Below, in pieces: positions 12,383 to 22,487 of a stretch of DNA of 64,000 nucleotides. Location: assembly GCA_028456385.1 (NCBI GenBank), contig JALNQF010000022.1, positions 310,001 to 374,000 on the forward strand. The letters run 5' to 3'. The position numbers and the translations under genes are program-made. The notes under the pieces are model-generated. The model did not search any database. It saw only the letters and a program-made list of their open reading frames with translations, and had not been told where the DNA came from. Source of the stretch: Ophiosphaerella korrae (taxonomy: Eukaryota > Ascomycota > Dothideomycetes > Pleosporales > Phaeosphaeriaceae). How positions within the stretch are numbered: the stretch's first letter is position 1; each line of letters begins with the position of its first letter.

Positions 12383-13861
12383 TTACACATCCGCCTTCCC
12401 ACAAATCCTCTTCAAAACACCCATATTCATTCCAACAACCAACCTCACCAAATCCCAATCCCCATTATCACCGGCATAATCCATAATCACAACCCCCGTC
12501 CCACCATCCCCACTCTTTGCACCCCGAACTCCAACTACCCCCTCTTCATCGTCCAAATAATGCCCTCGACACAACCACGCCTCCACACCCCCCATCACGC
12601 CCTTCGCAATTGCCTCCGGCCAACACCCCCTCACCCAAAAATTGCTCGCGCTCGTGAAATTCAGGTACACCGGCCCCGGTGGCACAGGGTTCGCCACATC
12701 CGTCGTCGCGCCGGGAATATGGTGACGGCATGCCGCGGCACGAACGAGGTGCGTGGTTATGTAGTCGAGTTTGGTGGAGATGAGGTTTTCGGTGAGGACG
12801 TCGCAAAAGTCCTGGATGCAGAAGGACGGGGTTGGGGCGTGTGGGCTGTTGTGTGGCCACGAGGAGGCGTCGAGGCCGAGGGGGGTGGCGGGTGCGGGGG
12901 ATGTGTAGCGGCGAATGAGGACAAGCTTGCCGCGGGCAGCACCTAGGTAGGGGATTGAAGGGTGCGTGTACCATTTCGAGGCATTGGGGGTAATGTAGTG
13001 TGTCGAGAGGAGGGAGGCGAGATGTTGGTCTGTTGCGCCGCCTGTGCCTTCGCGCTTGAGCGAGATAAGGATTGTTTCGGTAGGGTGGGCAGAGAGAAAG
13101 GCATAGCAGATTTCGAGGAGGGGGGCGAGGTATTTGGGGCCCGAAAGGGAGATGGGAAATGCGCCGTGGACAAGGCAGAGGTTTATTTTGGAGGCGTCAG
13201 TGGCGGAGATGGGTTGGAGGCGGATATCGAGGAAGCGGATGCCATTAGCCAGTTGGGTTGCGATGTCGACGGTTTGGCAGCGGACAGATGGGAGGGCACG
13301 GTAATGGGTATGGGAGTTGTGGGTTCCTGGGATGCTGATTGCTGATAGAGGAAGTGTGTCTGGTAGTGTGGACATCCAATTTTTATAGTCTTGTAGATGG
13401 TTATTATGAATCGTTAGATGAGCCGACGTTTTCGAGGGATGGAAGAGTGCTGTATAACTTGTCGATGAGGCTGCAGACAATCGTGTGCATAGTTGAGATG
13501 ACTTCTGTGTATAGGATGGATTGACATCAATGCGATGTTTAAAACCCTTAGAATCCTCTACTGTAAGACGGAATGTCTGCTTGCTTGTCGTTAACGTAGC
13601 ATTGTCGTCCTGCTCTGGTCCAGTCTGCGTGAGAATGCATGATTCAAACGGCGCCAATCCAATATCCACGTCTTCATGTTTGAAGGTCCCGGCATGGTTA
13701 CCGAGTTCTGGAGCTGAAGGAGCTACGGAAGCGAGTTTCGTTAAGTTTAAAAAATACCCATTGGCCTTGGTTTGCAATGTTTTCGGGTCCTCAAACTGCT
13801 CAATGCGCGTGATAGAGATGTGTTGTGGTGTTAGGTTTCGCACGGTGATTGGAGATGACAT
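12383..13861 (-). CDS. PI-PLC X-domain phosphodiesterase
   Basis: Single-exon protein of 492 aa beginning MSSPITVRNLTP. The first ~150 residues form a separate beta-rich-looking region (a ligand-binding or structural domain I cannot name). The X domain follows: SIPGTHNSH carries the first catalytic His near residue 181, RFLDIRL the metal/acid residue, and LVHGAF the second His near 232; SLKREG further on is also typical. This is the small PI-specific phospholipase C / PLC-like phosphodiesterase family, which cleaves phosphatidylinositol or GPI-type lipids. No Y, C2 or EF-hand region is present, so it is not a eukaryotic signalling PLC. No signal peptide or GPI signal is seen, suggesting a cytoplasmic protein; the substrate is not deducible. 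Confidence 0.88.
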   Translation of the reverse strand: MSSPITVRNLTPQHISITRIEQFEDPKTLQTKANGYFLNLTKLASVAPSAPELGNHAGTFKHEDVDIGLAPFESCILTQTGPEQDDNATLTTSKQTFRLTVEDSKGFKHRIDVNPSYTQKSSQLCTRLSAASSTSYTALFHPSKTSAHLTIHNNHLQDYKNWMSTLPDTLPLSAISIPGTHNSHTHYRALPSVRCQTVDIATQLANGIRFLDIRLQPISATDASKINLCLVHGAFPISLSGPKYLAPLLEICYAFLSAHPTETILISLKREGTGGATDQHLASLLSTHYITPNASKWYTHPSIPYLGAARGKLVLIRRYTSPAPATPLGLDASSWPHNSPHAPTPSFCIQDFCDVLTENLISTKLDYITTHLVRAAACRHHIPGATTDVANPVPPGPVYLNFTSASNFWVRGCWPEAIAKGVMGGVEAWLCRGHYLDDEEGVVGVRGAKSGDGGTGVVIMDYAGDNGDWDLVRLVVGMNMGVLKRICGKADV

Positions 13862-14513
13862 TGTACACTAACACCCAGGGGGGGAGGGGAATTTAAACCT
13901 TGAGATAGCTCTTTCTTGGATTCCAACAATCAAAAGACAAATTATGTCTTGTACCTACTTAGGTAGTATTGATGCAGCGACCAATGTGTGTAAAACTGTG
14001 ATGTTATATTGAGACACGTGACAAGATAGAAAGAACGCGTAGATAGCGTAAGTATTGAACAAATCTGGGGCTAATTCACCATACTCTCTAAACCTAGGCT
14101 TTTTGGGATGTGCAGGTTATGAAGAAGCAATGTGATGAACGTGATGCCAAGCCACGCTAGCATACAAATGGTACGACACTTACATGGGTTGCATTCAAGC
14201 TTTGTGGCATCAGTCAATGGTTTTACAGTATAACACAGTTTAGGAAGTAATTATCCTTAATTGAGATGCGCTGTAGCAGACAGAAGCTACAGTTGCCGTA
14301 GAATTTGATAGCAATGGACACCAAATAAATAAACCCAAGAACCCGCGTGAACCTGGGTATCGCGTAATCAAAGAGCCCAGGTGCAATGCTAATGATGTAG
14401 GACTACTCGTACAGTTGAGGTAGGCGGCTGGACATATCTTGCATGCAGTCGTATATCAACTGCTAACATGGGAGCCACGTGAATAGGCCCAAGGGATGGG
14501 AAATATAGAAACG
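13862..14513. other. Intergenic
   Basis: AT-richer spacer between the PI-PLC promoter and the 3' end of the sirtuin gene. It holds an imperfect CTACTTAGGTAG palindrome around 13960, one of several similar motifs in the window. No gene recognised. Confidence 0.5.
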
Positions 14514-16532
14514 CTAAGTAAAAAGTTTATCCATACCATGGGGGACGGACGATGGAATTATTGTCTCCCCCCTCTGAGAGCTAGCTGTAGAGGGACGGGA
14601 TTCACTTGTTGGTGACGTGGCAAAAAACTTGATCTCTTCTCGCAGTTGCTCACTAGGTGTGCGAGGCTTGGTCGGTGTAAAGCTCTCCACTTGAGGTCGC
14701 TTTGGTGACTGGTTGTTTCGAGAATCGGTATCAGACAATGGCAGCATATATGCTGGCTTGATCTTGGTAACCCTTGCTCCCTTTCTCGGTGTTGCTGGCG
14801 TTTGTCTCTTTACAATATGAATGGTGTCGTTGATGTTCTCTTTGGGAAGAGATTGAGCTTGCACTTTATACTCCGATTTGACAGATGTGACAGAAGAGTC
14901 CCCACCTTTGTTTGGAAGCTTTCCAGTGGATCTTGCAGTGTTCTTGGTAGCCCTGAAGACAGTGTTGATGGTGGGCATCTCTTTCTTGGCCTCTTTCTTT
15001 AGCCTGGTTCTACTCGTCGTCGCTTTCTTTGATCGTGTTTGTGATTTTTTGGCAGCTGCTGGCCCTGCAACCTTGCCGTAAAGGTCTATCTGTGCATCTA
15101 TGTTTCGTTTCTTGCCTCTCTTCGATGGAGTAGCCTGGTCCTCCCTGATCATATTTTGAGGAAGGATACGCGGGCTCTGGCCTGGAGTTAAGTGTCCTGC
15201 AGTGAGAAGAACGCCAGGCTTCTTTGGAGTGCCAATGATGACTTCAGCCTTTTGCTTCTCTTTGATTTTGCTGACATCAGCTTCGGTGACTTCCTTATAG
15301 TCCATCGGATCATCCCATTTCCGCATATTGGCGTGGCGTGCCACTTCGTCGCTGGGTCCCTTAATCACCAAATCCCAAGCATCTTCAAGGTCTTTACCTA
15401 GTGGCTCTGGGTCGTTGTTGATCCAAATCGCAACACCATCTTTTCGGTCCCTCACAATCTTGCACATTTCGCGAGCGATTCTTCGCACACCGGGAACTTT
15501 CAAAGTCGTCCCTGCAACAATCACAGCGTCTGGCCGCAGACGCATGTCAGCAGCTGTACAAGACCCGATTGCTTCATCGTCCGGATTGTGCTCGTTATAA
15601 AGCACCATACGTGGACGAAGTCGCCCAATACCATGGCTTCGCTTATCAGCTACTTGCCGAATCGTGTCGTTCTCCACGCAAGTGGGACACGGGGGTGGCG
15701 TAGGTCCATTAAATTTCTCGGCGTCGAATGGCGATAAATTGTGGCACTTGGAGCACACCATATAGTCCAGACCTCCATGCAACTGAACGGTCTTTGGCCA
15801 AGGGCCTTTCTTTGGGAAGGGGATCTGAGTGCTCAACGGAGGCAGCGAGGTGTCGATGCCATCAACATTCTGTGTATATAATCGCATGAGACGTCCTTCT
15901 TGGGCCAGAGTTGCAAGAAGATGGTGGAAAGCGGTTGGATGCGCAGACTTAGTGTGTTGTGATAGAGTGCGTACCATATCATGGAAGGTTGAAGTCGAAG
16001 TGTCATCCTGATAGACGGACGCATCGAAAAGATCCTTGCCAGATGACTTCAGTTTGTGCTCTTTCTTCAAGCTGTTGAACAAGCCGGTCGATGAGCGGAA
16101 ATCAGGAATGCCAGCCGACACGGAGATGCCTGCGCCGGCAATAACAACAATCTTTCGCTTCTTGTGGAGGACGTTTAGTAGGCGCTGTAACTGGGGCTGT
16201 TGGTCCTGGTCGATGTCTACGCTGGATAGGTCAAGGCGCTCCGTAGTGCGCTCTTTTGGGTCCGTCAGCTTCCTTCGCTTGAGTGGACGCGGGTCGTCAT
16301 CGTTGCTGGATGGTGGAGAGGGCATGTCTTCGGGTACAGGTGAGGCCTTGGCAGACGATCGCCGCGAGGAGGACGGGGAAATGTAAGAGTGCCGCTTTGC
16401 GAATGATCGATCAGCCTCAGAGGGTGGTGTGGGTGAGCGAGAGAGGAGAGAGACCTCCGAATCTGAGGCGTATGAAGAAGGCACCGGGCTCAGCGGTGAG
16501 CTCGGCCCATTGTTTGGCGTACAGTGGTCCAT
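14514..16532 (-). CDS. Sir2-family NAD-dependent deacetylase, Hst3/Hst4-like
   Basis: Product 672 aa from the ATG at 16532 (MDHCTPNNGP); the frame stays open further upstream without need. Residues 1-110 are serine/proline-rich. The sirtuin core covers ~125-385: NAD-binding GAGISVSAGIPDFRSS near 134, TQNVDGID, the catalytic His in QLHGG near 251, and a zinc site CSKC...CPTC between ~258 and 284, then the GTTLKVPG NAD segment. The spacing and the LNSL/GLFNSL features match the Hst3/Hst4 branch, whose known role is removal of H3 K56 acetylation and genome stability. The C-terminal ~280 residues are basic and disordered (KKSQTRSKKATTSRTRLKK-type runs), consistent with nuclear localisation and chromatin contact. 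It is transcribed away from the Med16 gene. Confidence 0.92.
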   Translation of the reverse strand: MDHCTPNNGPSSPLSPVPSSYASDSEVSLLSRSPTPPSEADRSFAKRHSYISPSSSRRSSAKASPVPEDMPSPPSSNDDDPRPLKRRKLTDPKERTTERLDLSSVDIDQDQQPQLQRLLNVLHKKRKIVVIAGAGISVSAGIPDFRSSTGLFNSLKKEHKLKSSGKDLFDASVYQDDTSTSTFHDMVRTLSQHTKSAHPTAFHHLLATLAQEGRLMRLYTQNVDGIDTSLPPLSTQIPFPKKGPWPKTVQLHGGLDYMVCSKCHNLSPFDAEKFNGPTPPPCPTCVENDTIRQVADKRSHGIGRLRPRMVLYNEHNPDDEAIGSCTAADMRLRPDAVIVAGTTLKVPGVRRIAREMCKIVRDRKDGVAIWINNDPEPLGKDLEDAWDLVIKGPSDEVARHANMRKWDDPMDYKEVTEADVSKIKEKQKAEVIIGTPKKPGVLLTAGHLTPGQSPRILPQNMIREDQATPSKRGKKRNIDAQIDLYGKVAGPAAAKKSQTRSKKATTSRTRLKKEAKKEMPTINTVFRATKNTARSTGKLPNKGGDSSVTSVKSEYKVQAQSLPKENINDTIHIVKRQTPATPRKGARVTKIKPAYMLPLSDTDSRNNQSPKRPQVESFTPTKPRTPSEQLREEIKFFATSPTSESRPSTASSQRGETIIPSSVPHGMDKLFT

Positions 16533-17756
16533 GATGACGAGGGGGGTCGCGTGTTGAATGTGTATATACAAAGGGAAGCGACAATCAGCTTGCAAAAAGA
16601 AGGTCCAAGGAAAGCGTGTTCCTTCTCGCCCAGAGGTCAGCCGCGCGTTGAGTCGCGACCTCCAGCACAGGCCCAGCAACGCGATGCAGATGGCCGATAA
16701 GCTGCACAGAAGAGACCACGAAGGGTGTTGGCAGCGAGCGGCGTGGGGTGGATTAATGAGGGTCGTGAATGAGTGCAAGGGCGCTCAGGAAAGGCTGCGG
16801 GTTGCTGCCGTCACCGCTAGGTCGTGGGACGTCCGGTCGTGGGACGTCCAGTGGTGGAATTACGGGAAGACGGGGACCGTTGCTAGGGCATTGTGACTAT
16901 TCGGGAAAGCGCGACAGGGACAGGTTAGGAGCGCGTGTGCGGCAGACGCGCTGGCGCGGTGGTGGTCGGAGTGAAAGGAGGAGGTTGGGGTCGTGCTAGG
17001 TACAATGCAATGGACGAGGGCGCCCGAGAACCTTGAATGACAGCGCCAAGACGGCGAACACCAAGTCCAAAACAGATGCGTCTGTTTACCGTCCGACTCT
17101 GGGCCCGCACTGGACCGGTCCAAGCACGCATGCCGTGGCTTGCGAGCGGAGCAATTGCACAACGCCCCATGTGAAGACAATTGTGTCCATTTGTCTACCT
17201 GGGTTTGCACTGGTATGGGCCACAAGCGCCGCTGCTGCCAGATCAGCATGCATCAGCCGCGGTCGGCACCGATCACGACTGGGCGAGAAGACGTGAGGGC
17301 GGGCAATCGCTCTCACCAAGGACTGCTCCGGCCATCCATCCTGAGATAGTCCGTTTGATGATTCCTTCTTATCATGCTGGCTGGTGAAAGCACGAGCACG
17401 AAGCTCTCGCGAACGGTACACGCCAAAAGGCGAGGCTCATGCACGCTAATCGGGCGTTAGCACCTCGCTTATTGCCGCCGACCCATGTCTCGTTGCTCCA
17501 ACCACGGATCTACTGCGCGAACCTCCGTCACATCACCAGCTATGAGAGCCCAGCACGTCAAACCCCACTCTGTTCTCTGCTCCTCAACCCCTCTTTGTTT
17601 GTGCCTTTTTTCTACGTGATACCCAGCAGTTTTCTTTTCCCCGTGCTGCAGTTGCATCTACTGCTCTTTCCCCTTTGCTCTGTGCTTCACCTTGATCGTC
17701 CTCTACTTGATCGCCCTTCGTCTGGCCTAAGTCAGACGCACAGTTTCATCACCGCC
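16533..17756. promoter_or_regulatory. Divergent promoter region between sirtuin and Med16
   Basis: A 1.2-kb spacer that must hold both promoters and 5' UTRs. Short open frames on either strand show no recognisable domain. It contains the 15-bp tandem direct repeat listed separately and CT-rich tracts upstream of the Med16 start (about 17570-17700) that look like a fungal core promoter. Confidence 0.5.
16820..16849. repeat. 15-bp perfect tandem repeat
   Basis: GGTCGTGGGACGTCC occurs twice with no spacer, about 290 bp upstream of the sirtuin start. Each copy contains the palindrome GGACGTCC, which encloses GACGTC, a bZIP/CRE-like core. Confidence 0.85.
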
Positions 17757-20723
17757 ATGGACCCAAGTTACAACATGGACGTTGATGATCTTTTTGGAGA
17801 CTCGGAGCATGTAAATCTGCAAACAATCACAGCGACCTCACCAGTAAAAGGGCTTGCCAGGCGGCTAGACAACCTGGGTGCAAGTGGATGTTGCCAGTAA
17901 GAAGTGCCATATTTACATCAGTCTGCGCCGTGCTAACCATCCTTAGAAAAATATCATGGTCCAAGATTGGTTGTGTAGCTTACATCAGTCCAGACGGCTA
18001 TACTATTAACCTCAGAGTTTTCTCCAGAGACATGGAGACCGGCAAATGGGACCTGAGAAAAGAAGTCCCCTTACAGGTACCGCAAGGGCGTGAGGAGTTC
18101 CCGTTTGTGCACCTCTCATGGAGCCACCTAGGCACTGATCTCGCAGTCATGGACGCCGCTGGTCGAGTCATGGTCTTTTCTGGTGCCATGGCTCTGGACC
18201 GTATGCAGCTCATTAGAGCAGAACTAGTACATCCAGAAGCCGAAGTAGATGGCGTTGTAGGGATGCATTGGTTGGGTATACTCCCATACGAGGCACGGGT
18301 GAGTAAGCTCCGTTATTGAATGGCATTGCCGACATTGACACAGACAGAACTTCATTGCTTGGTCAACGACTCTGGAAAATAACAAACGATCATGGCATAT
18401 CAAACAATATAACTTCAAAAACGCATGCCATCCGATCAACAGCAAGGCTGCGATCATCTACCTCAAAAGACATGGTGAGCTAAGGCTTCGATTCCAGCAG
18501 AGCGATAGTAGTAGCTGGCAGGAAGTATCTACCCAAATAGGCCTGATGAGTTCAACGAAGGAGCCCTTCACACATGCAGCTTTTGCATCAAACAATGACG
18601 GCAACTTGCTGTTAGCAGCATACGACGTCGCTCGGCGTCTTCATCTGTACAGAGTAGAGCCCATTTGGAACGTACCAGAGAATCGTGGTGCTGATGCCGG
18701 TCCCATCGATAAGCCATCATTACACGTATATTTAATCAGCATTGAAGACGACTGCAATCCCATCAACCTAGTCGACAGCAACATTGGCAACGGAACCGAG
18801 TCACGGGGCATGGTTGCTGCACAGCTCACACATCTCAACTTTCTGCCTATCACGCCAGAAGAAGATACTAAGACTCTGCCTACCATACAAGCGATTTTCT
18901 GTTGTCCACCAAATATAACCTCATTCGGTCAGCTGCAGCCACACGAGGCTTCGCACAGTGTGATAGTCAGGTGGGAGTTCCATGCCTCGCAGCGGCACCG
19001 GTTACATCCTAGCCTAGATCAAGTCACTTCTAAGAAAAAGAATGTCAGCTCAGTAAAAGAGGCAGAAACAGCTTTTAAGCTCGAACGGCTGCCAGATTTC
19101 CCGCTCCACTCAGTGGTACTCGCTTTCGAATCCTTGTGGTTCAACATGCTCCTAGCCTTTAGCTATAGCGATGGCACGATCGAATTCAGAAAACGATCTA
19201 CGATGGAGGCTATCCTACCTGATGGTAATACGGAATTCATCACCTCGCTACTGCAAGCAGGCTTCGTATTCCCGCCAGCGGAGCCATCTCTCCACGTCGC
19301 GTTTTCGCCCAGTAACTGTATGGCCGTATGTATGCAGAAAGACGGTACCATCAAACTCCGCTCGATGGAATACCAACACGGCACTTTATCAACCGATGAT
19401 GACGATCCGCGACACTCTGCCGCTCTTGCAGCGATTGTCCTGCAATCCTCCTCCGCTGCTAACCAGTATCTTTCGAGCGACGATATATTTGCCATTATGG
19501 GCCCCATGACCGAAAAGCGCAAAAATGACTTCATCAACCTCCTCTTCGACGGCCTGCAAGTAAATGTCGACTGTGGTGTCGACGACCAACACAATCATTA
19601 CCTCACTCTCCTCGGACGGGCTCCATTTTTCGTCAAGACACTCTCAGCCATGAACTTGCTGGGCCTACAGGGGACGACCAATCGCACTGTGACCAGCAAA
19701 ATAGCCTGGATAATATTGAATATCAAGTATGTCACTCAAATTCTCACGACTATTGCTCGCCTACATGGTGTTCAGGAAAGGATAAATCTCCGCCCCGAGA
19801 TTGTTCCACAGTTCATCGGCGTTTGTCGTTGGGTGATGCACACTATGGCCTATATTCTTGACGAACTCTTCACACTTGGCCGCGCAGTCGAAGACATTCC
19901 ATCTATCAGCCTCACGCGAGAAGTTCTTCAACAGAAGATCCATGAACTAAACAAGCCCGCCGTCCTTCTCCTACTCTCCGCCTTTCCCCGTGCAATGATG
20001 AAACTCTGGGCCCAACCTATTGCCTGGGTCAAACGTTCTGCCGACTATTATATGAACCCAAAACATCCTACACCCACTCCTGAAGTACCCAAAGTATTTA
20101 TACCACTTCGGAGTGCTGTCAACGAAATCCCGTTTGAGTGGCATCGGTTCGAGACACTTCTTTCAGAAACGCAACAGAATGTAAGGGGTGTCTACAAACG
20201 AGCCAACATATCCGAGGCGCAACGCAACCTGTTCGAGCGCGAATTAATCCTTGGCCGAATCCCCGAGCTGTTGTTTCCAATAGCCAAGTGGCTGGTGACG
20301 GATTCGCTATGGGGTAGTGGCAAGGCACAAGGGAGCTGTTTAGCCGACAGACTAGACGTGGGCGAGCTCATGTTCTTTGACACAACATGGCTTGGCTTCC
20401 AGCACAGTAATCGTGGTGCAGAGTGGCATGAGACGCATGTTGTGGATGTTTGTCAGAAGCTGATCATTCGTGGTACAGGCGCGCAGGAAAATCCAAGCCT
20501 ACCTACACAGCAAACACAGAATCGGAGCGATAATGGGGAGGTGGGGGCCAGGAAAAAGCCCAAGCTAAGGAGATGCATAAGGTGCGGTGCATATATGGAG
20601 GATGTAATGCAAGGATTGCCGGGATATGCACCTACCCACGTCCACTGGCTGATGGGTGTTGCAAAGCATTGCATATGTGGAAGTCCCTGGGTGTTGGTGC
20701 CTGAGAAGAAGAGAGCAAGATGA
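17757..20723 (+). CDS. MED16: Mediator complex subunit 16 (Med16/Sin4)
   Basis: Tail-module subunit of Mediator, linking gene-specific activators to RNA polymerase II. Three exons: 17757-17896, 17947-18298 and 18348-20723, with introns of 50 bp (GTAAGA..CTTAG) and 49 bp (GTGAGT..GACAG). The joins give GCCQKISWSKIGC and PYEARNFIAWS. Product 955 aa. The start MDPSYNMDVDDLFG and the following LARRLDNL are typical of fungal Med16. The N-terminal half looks like a WD-repeat propeller (for example LSWSHLGTDLAVMDAAGRVMVF). The C-terminal end carries a cysteine cluster, RRCIRCGAYM then HCICGSPWVLV, near residues 900-950, the conserved Med16 C-terminal feature. Converges on the thioesterase gene (162 bp gap). 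Confidence 0.94.
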
Positions 20724-20885
20724 AAAATGGCATGAGGAATACATATCATTCCAACCCTCGCCCAAAGAAATCCGTCTAAAAGTCTTGTCCATCACGATCC
20801 ATAATCTATATTCTATCTATCCAAATAACCCCACAGATAATAATAAAAAAAGTAAAGCGCTAGCTCAACCTCATTCCTTTCCCAA

Positions 20886-21906
20886 CTAACTCCCTACCAC
20901 CCTCTTCATGCTGGCCGCTTGCCTCGGCTCAATAAACAACGCCTCCGCCTCTGTCAACACAACCGCTGTCTCCCCACTGCCCTCATCAACCAACGTCTCC
21001 AGCCACCCCTTGACCCACGCCTTCCTCCCTTCCACCCTCGTTGTCTCCGCCCTCAAAACAACCACCTGCCCCGCCATCACCGGCGCCTTATAGTCAACCT
21101 TCAAACTCGCCGTCACCGCCACTTTGTTTGGCAGCGCAGGGAAACAGCACCGCGCAAGCCCCTCGTCCAACAACGTCGCCAACAACCCGCCATGCACAAT
21201 GCCCGGGTGTCCACATAGCGCAGTACCTAGATACTGCAGACTGACGAAGCGCGATCCATCCTCGGCCGTGAACTGCAACGGCGGAACAACAATCTTGTCC
21301 GCGCCAAGTAACGTGCCGCCTGTGAGATTCTGGGGGCGCAATTTTTCCGGGATTTTCAGGTGTGGGCGGGACGGGGTCAAGGCCGGGTCGTTGAGCAGGG
21401 ATTGGGTGAGTGGGTGGGCGAAGAGGGAGGATTCGATGGAGGCGATTTCGGGGGTCGGGGGCGTGAAGAGTGTAAGGGTTTCGGCGTCGGTGGGGGGGTT
21501 AGTGAGGGCGGAGAGGGACTCGAGGGCAGGCGCGGCGGTCATTGTGAAGCCAGCGGCGAAGGCAAGGAGCGTGAGGGCAAAGGTTAGGGACGCGCGGATG
21601 TACAGCGGGCGATGTGGGGGGGTTGGAGGTTGTGAAGGTTCAGGTATGGGATCTGGTTGGGCTTGTGATGCTGGAATTGAGTTAATCGTGTTTGCTACAG
21701 TGGTTATATCCAACCGATATGGAGGTTCGTCATGTCGAATTCTTACCAAATCTTCTTTTTGAAATACTATTCAACGTCTCACTGCTGACGCCGGTATGCG
21801 TGTGCCTAAAGCGGGTACTCCCATGTTTTATACCATGTCGGCCGACCTCGCCCCGGAGCATCTTGAGACCCACATGTCTAGATAGGGCGAACCTTGCGGC
21901 GGACAT
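20886..21906 (-). CDS. Mitochondrial hotdog-fold thioesterase (PaaI/THEM4-like)
   Basis: Two exons, 21747-21906 and 20886-21670. The 76-bp intron has donor GTAAGA, branch GATTAACTC and acceptor TTCCAG; the join gives RRFASQAQPDP and closes the frame, product 314 aa. Exon 1 encodes MSAARFALSRHVGLKMLRGE..., rich in R, A, S and H and without acids early on, a good mitochondrial presequence. Residues ~80-98 are a membrane helix (ASLTFALTLLAFAAGF). The hotdog domain has the family motif HPGIVHGGLLATLLDE near 212, followed by KVDYKAPV and an ETTRVEGRKAWV strand. It probably hydrolyses acyl-CoA at the inner membrane or in the intermembrane space; the substrate is unknown. Without the first exon the frame appears to start at a non-ATG codon inside the intron. 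Confidence 0.87.
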
Positions 21907-22487
21907 TATTTAGCAGCACCCAGAAAAGAAAAGAAAAGTCAGCCGCTAGTTTTTGCTGTGTCGGTGAGAGCATAGCGTGCGCAGAGGACGGTGCGCTCGG
22001 ACGGTGAGGGAAAATTAGACCTCGGCATATCTAGAGTAATTAGATGTAACCTCAAACACCAACTTGGACTTGTTTCGTGCTGACATTTCGTCTTGCTGTG
22101 CAGCACAGCCTATCATACCTTGTCCGCCATGCTATACACTGGGTTCTACCGCTGCCCACCTGCCCTACCTAGGTGGCCTCAATGTCTATCTTATCATACA
22201 TACAGAGTGGTGAAGTGATCTCATCATGTCAAACGCCAGTATCTTTCAGCCCGTCCCATCATCCGCCTTCCCAGAGAAGAAGAAGAATATTACTTCCCAT
22301 TGCTATAAGAAAGCCAGGCATATCAAGACAAAATATGGTCGTGAAAAACATGTGCACAAACCTCGCCGAATTTTAGGACGCCAGAAGATATACCGACCAA
22401 AAGGGAGTCCGCTGAGTCAAGAAAGGAAGCCGGAAAGAAGTGTTGTGGTGATGTACAAGCGTATTCAAGGAAAGGGAGTGAGATTGA
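21907..22487. other. Intergenic
   Basis: Spacer between the thioesterase promoter and the TIM44 3' end. It contains a CCTACCTAGGTGG motif near 22165. The short open frames (for example about 22226-22555 on the plus strand) resemble nothing known and run into the TIM44 3' end. Confidence 0.4.

Noticed and set aside
12266..12946. Open frames of 226 and 127 codons on the plus strand opposite the PI-PLC gene
   Set aside because: Proline/histidine- or glycine-rich shadows of the real minus-strand gene, with no domain.
21691..21749. Coding start of the thioesterase at 21749
   Set aside because: That start is not ATG and falls at the splice site of a well-formed intron; the upstream exon gives a better protein.
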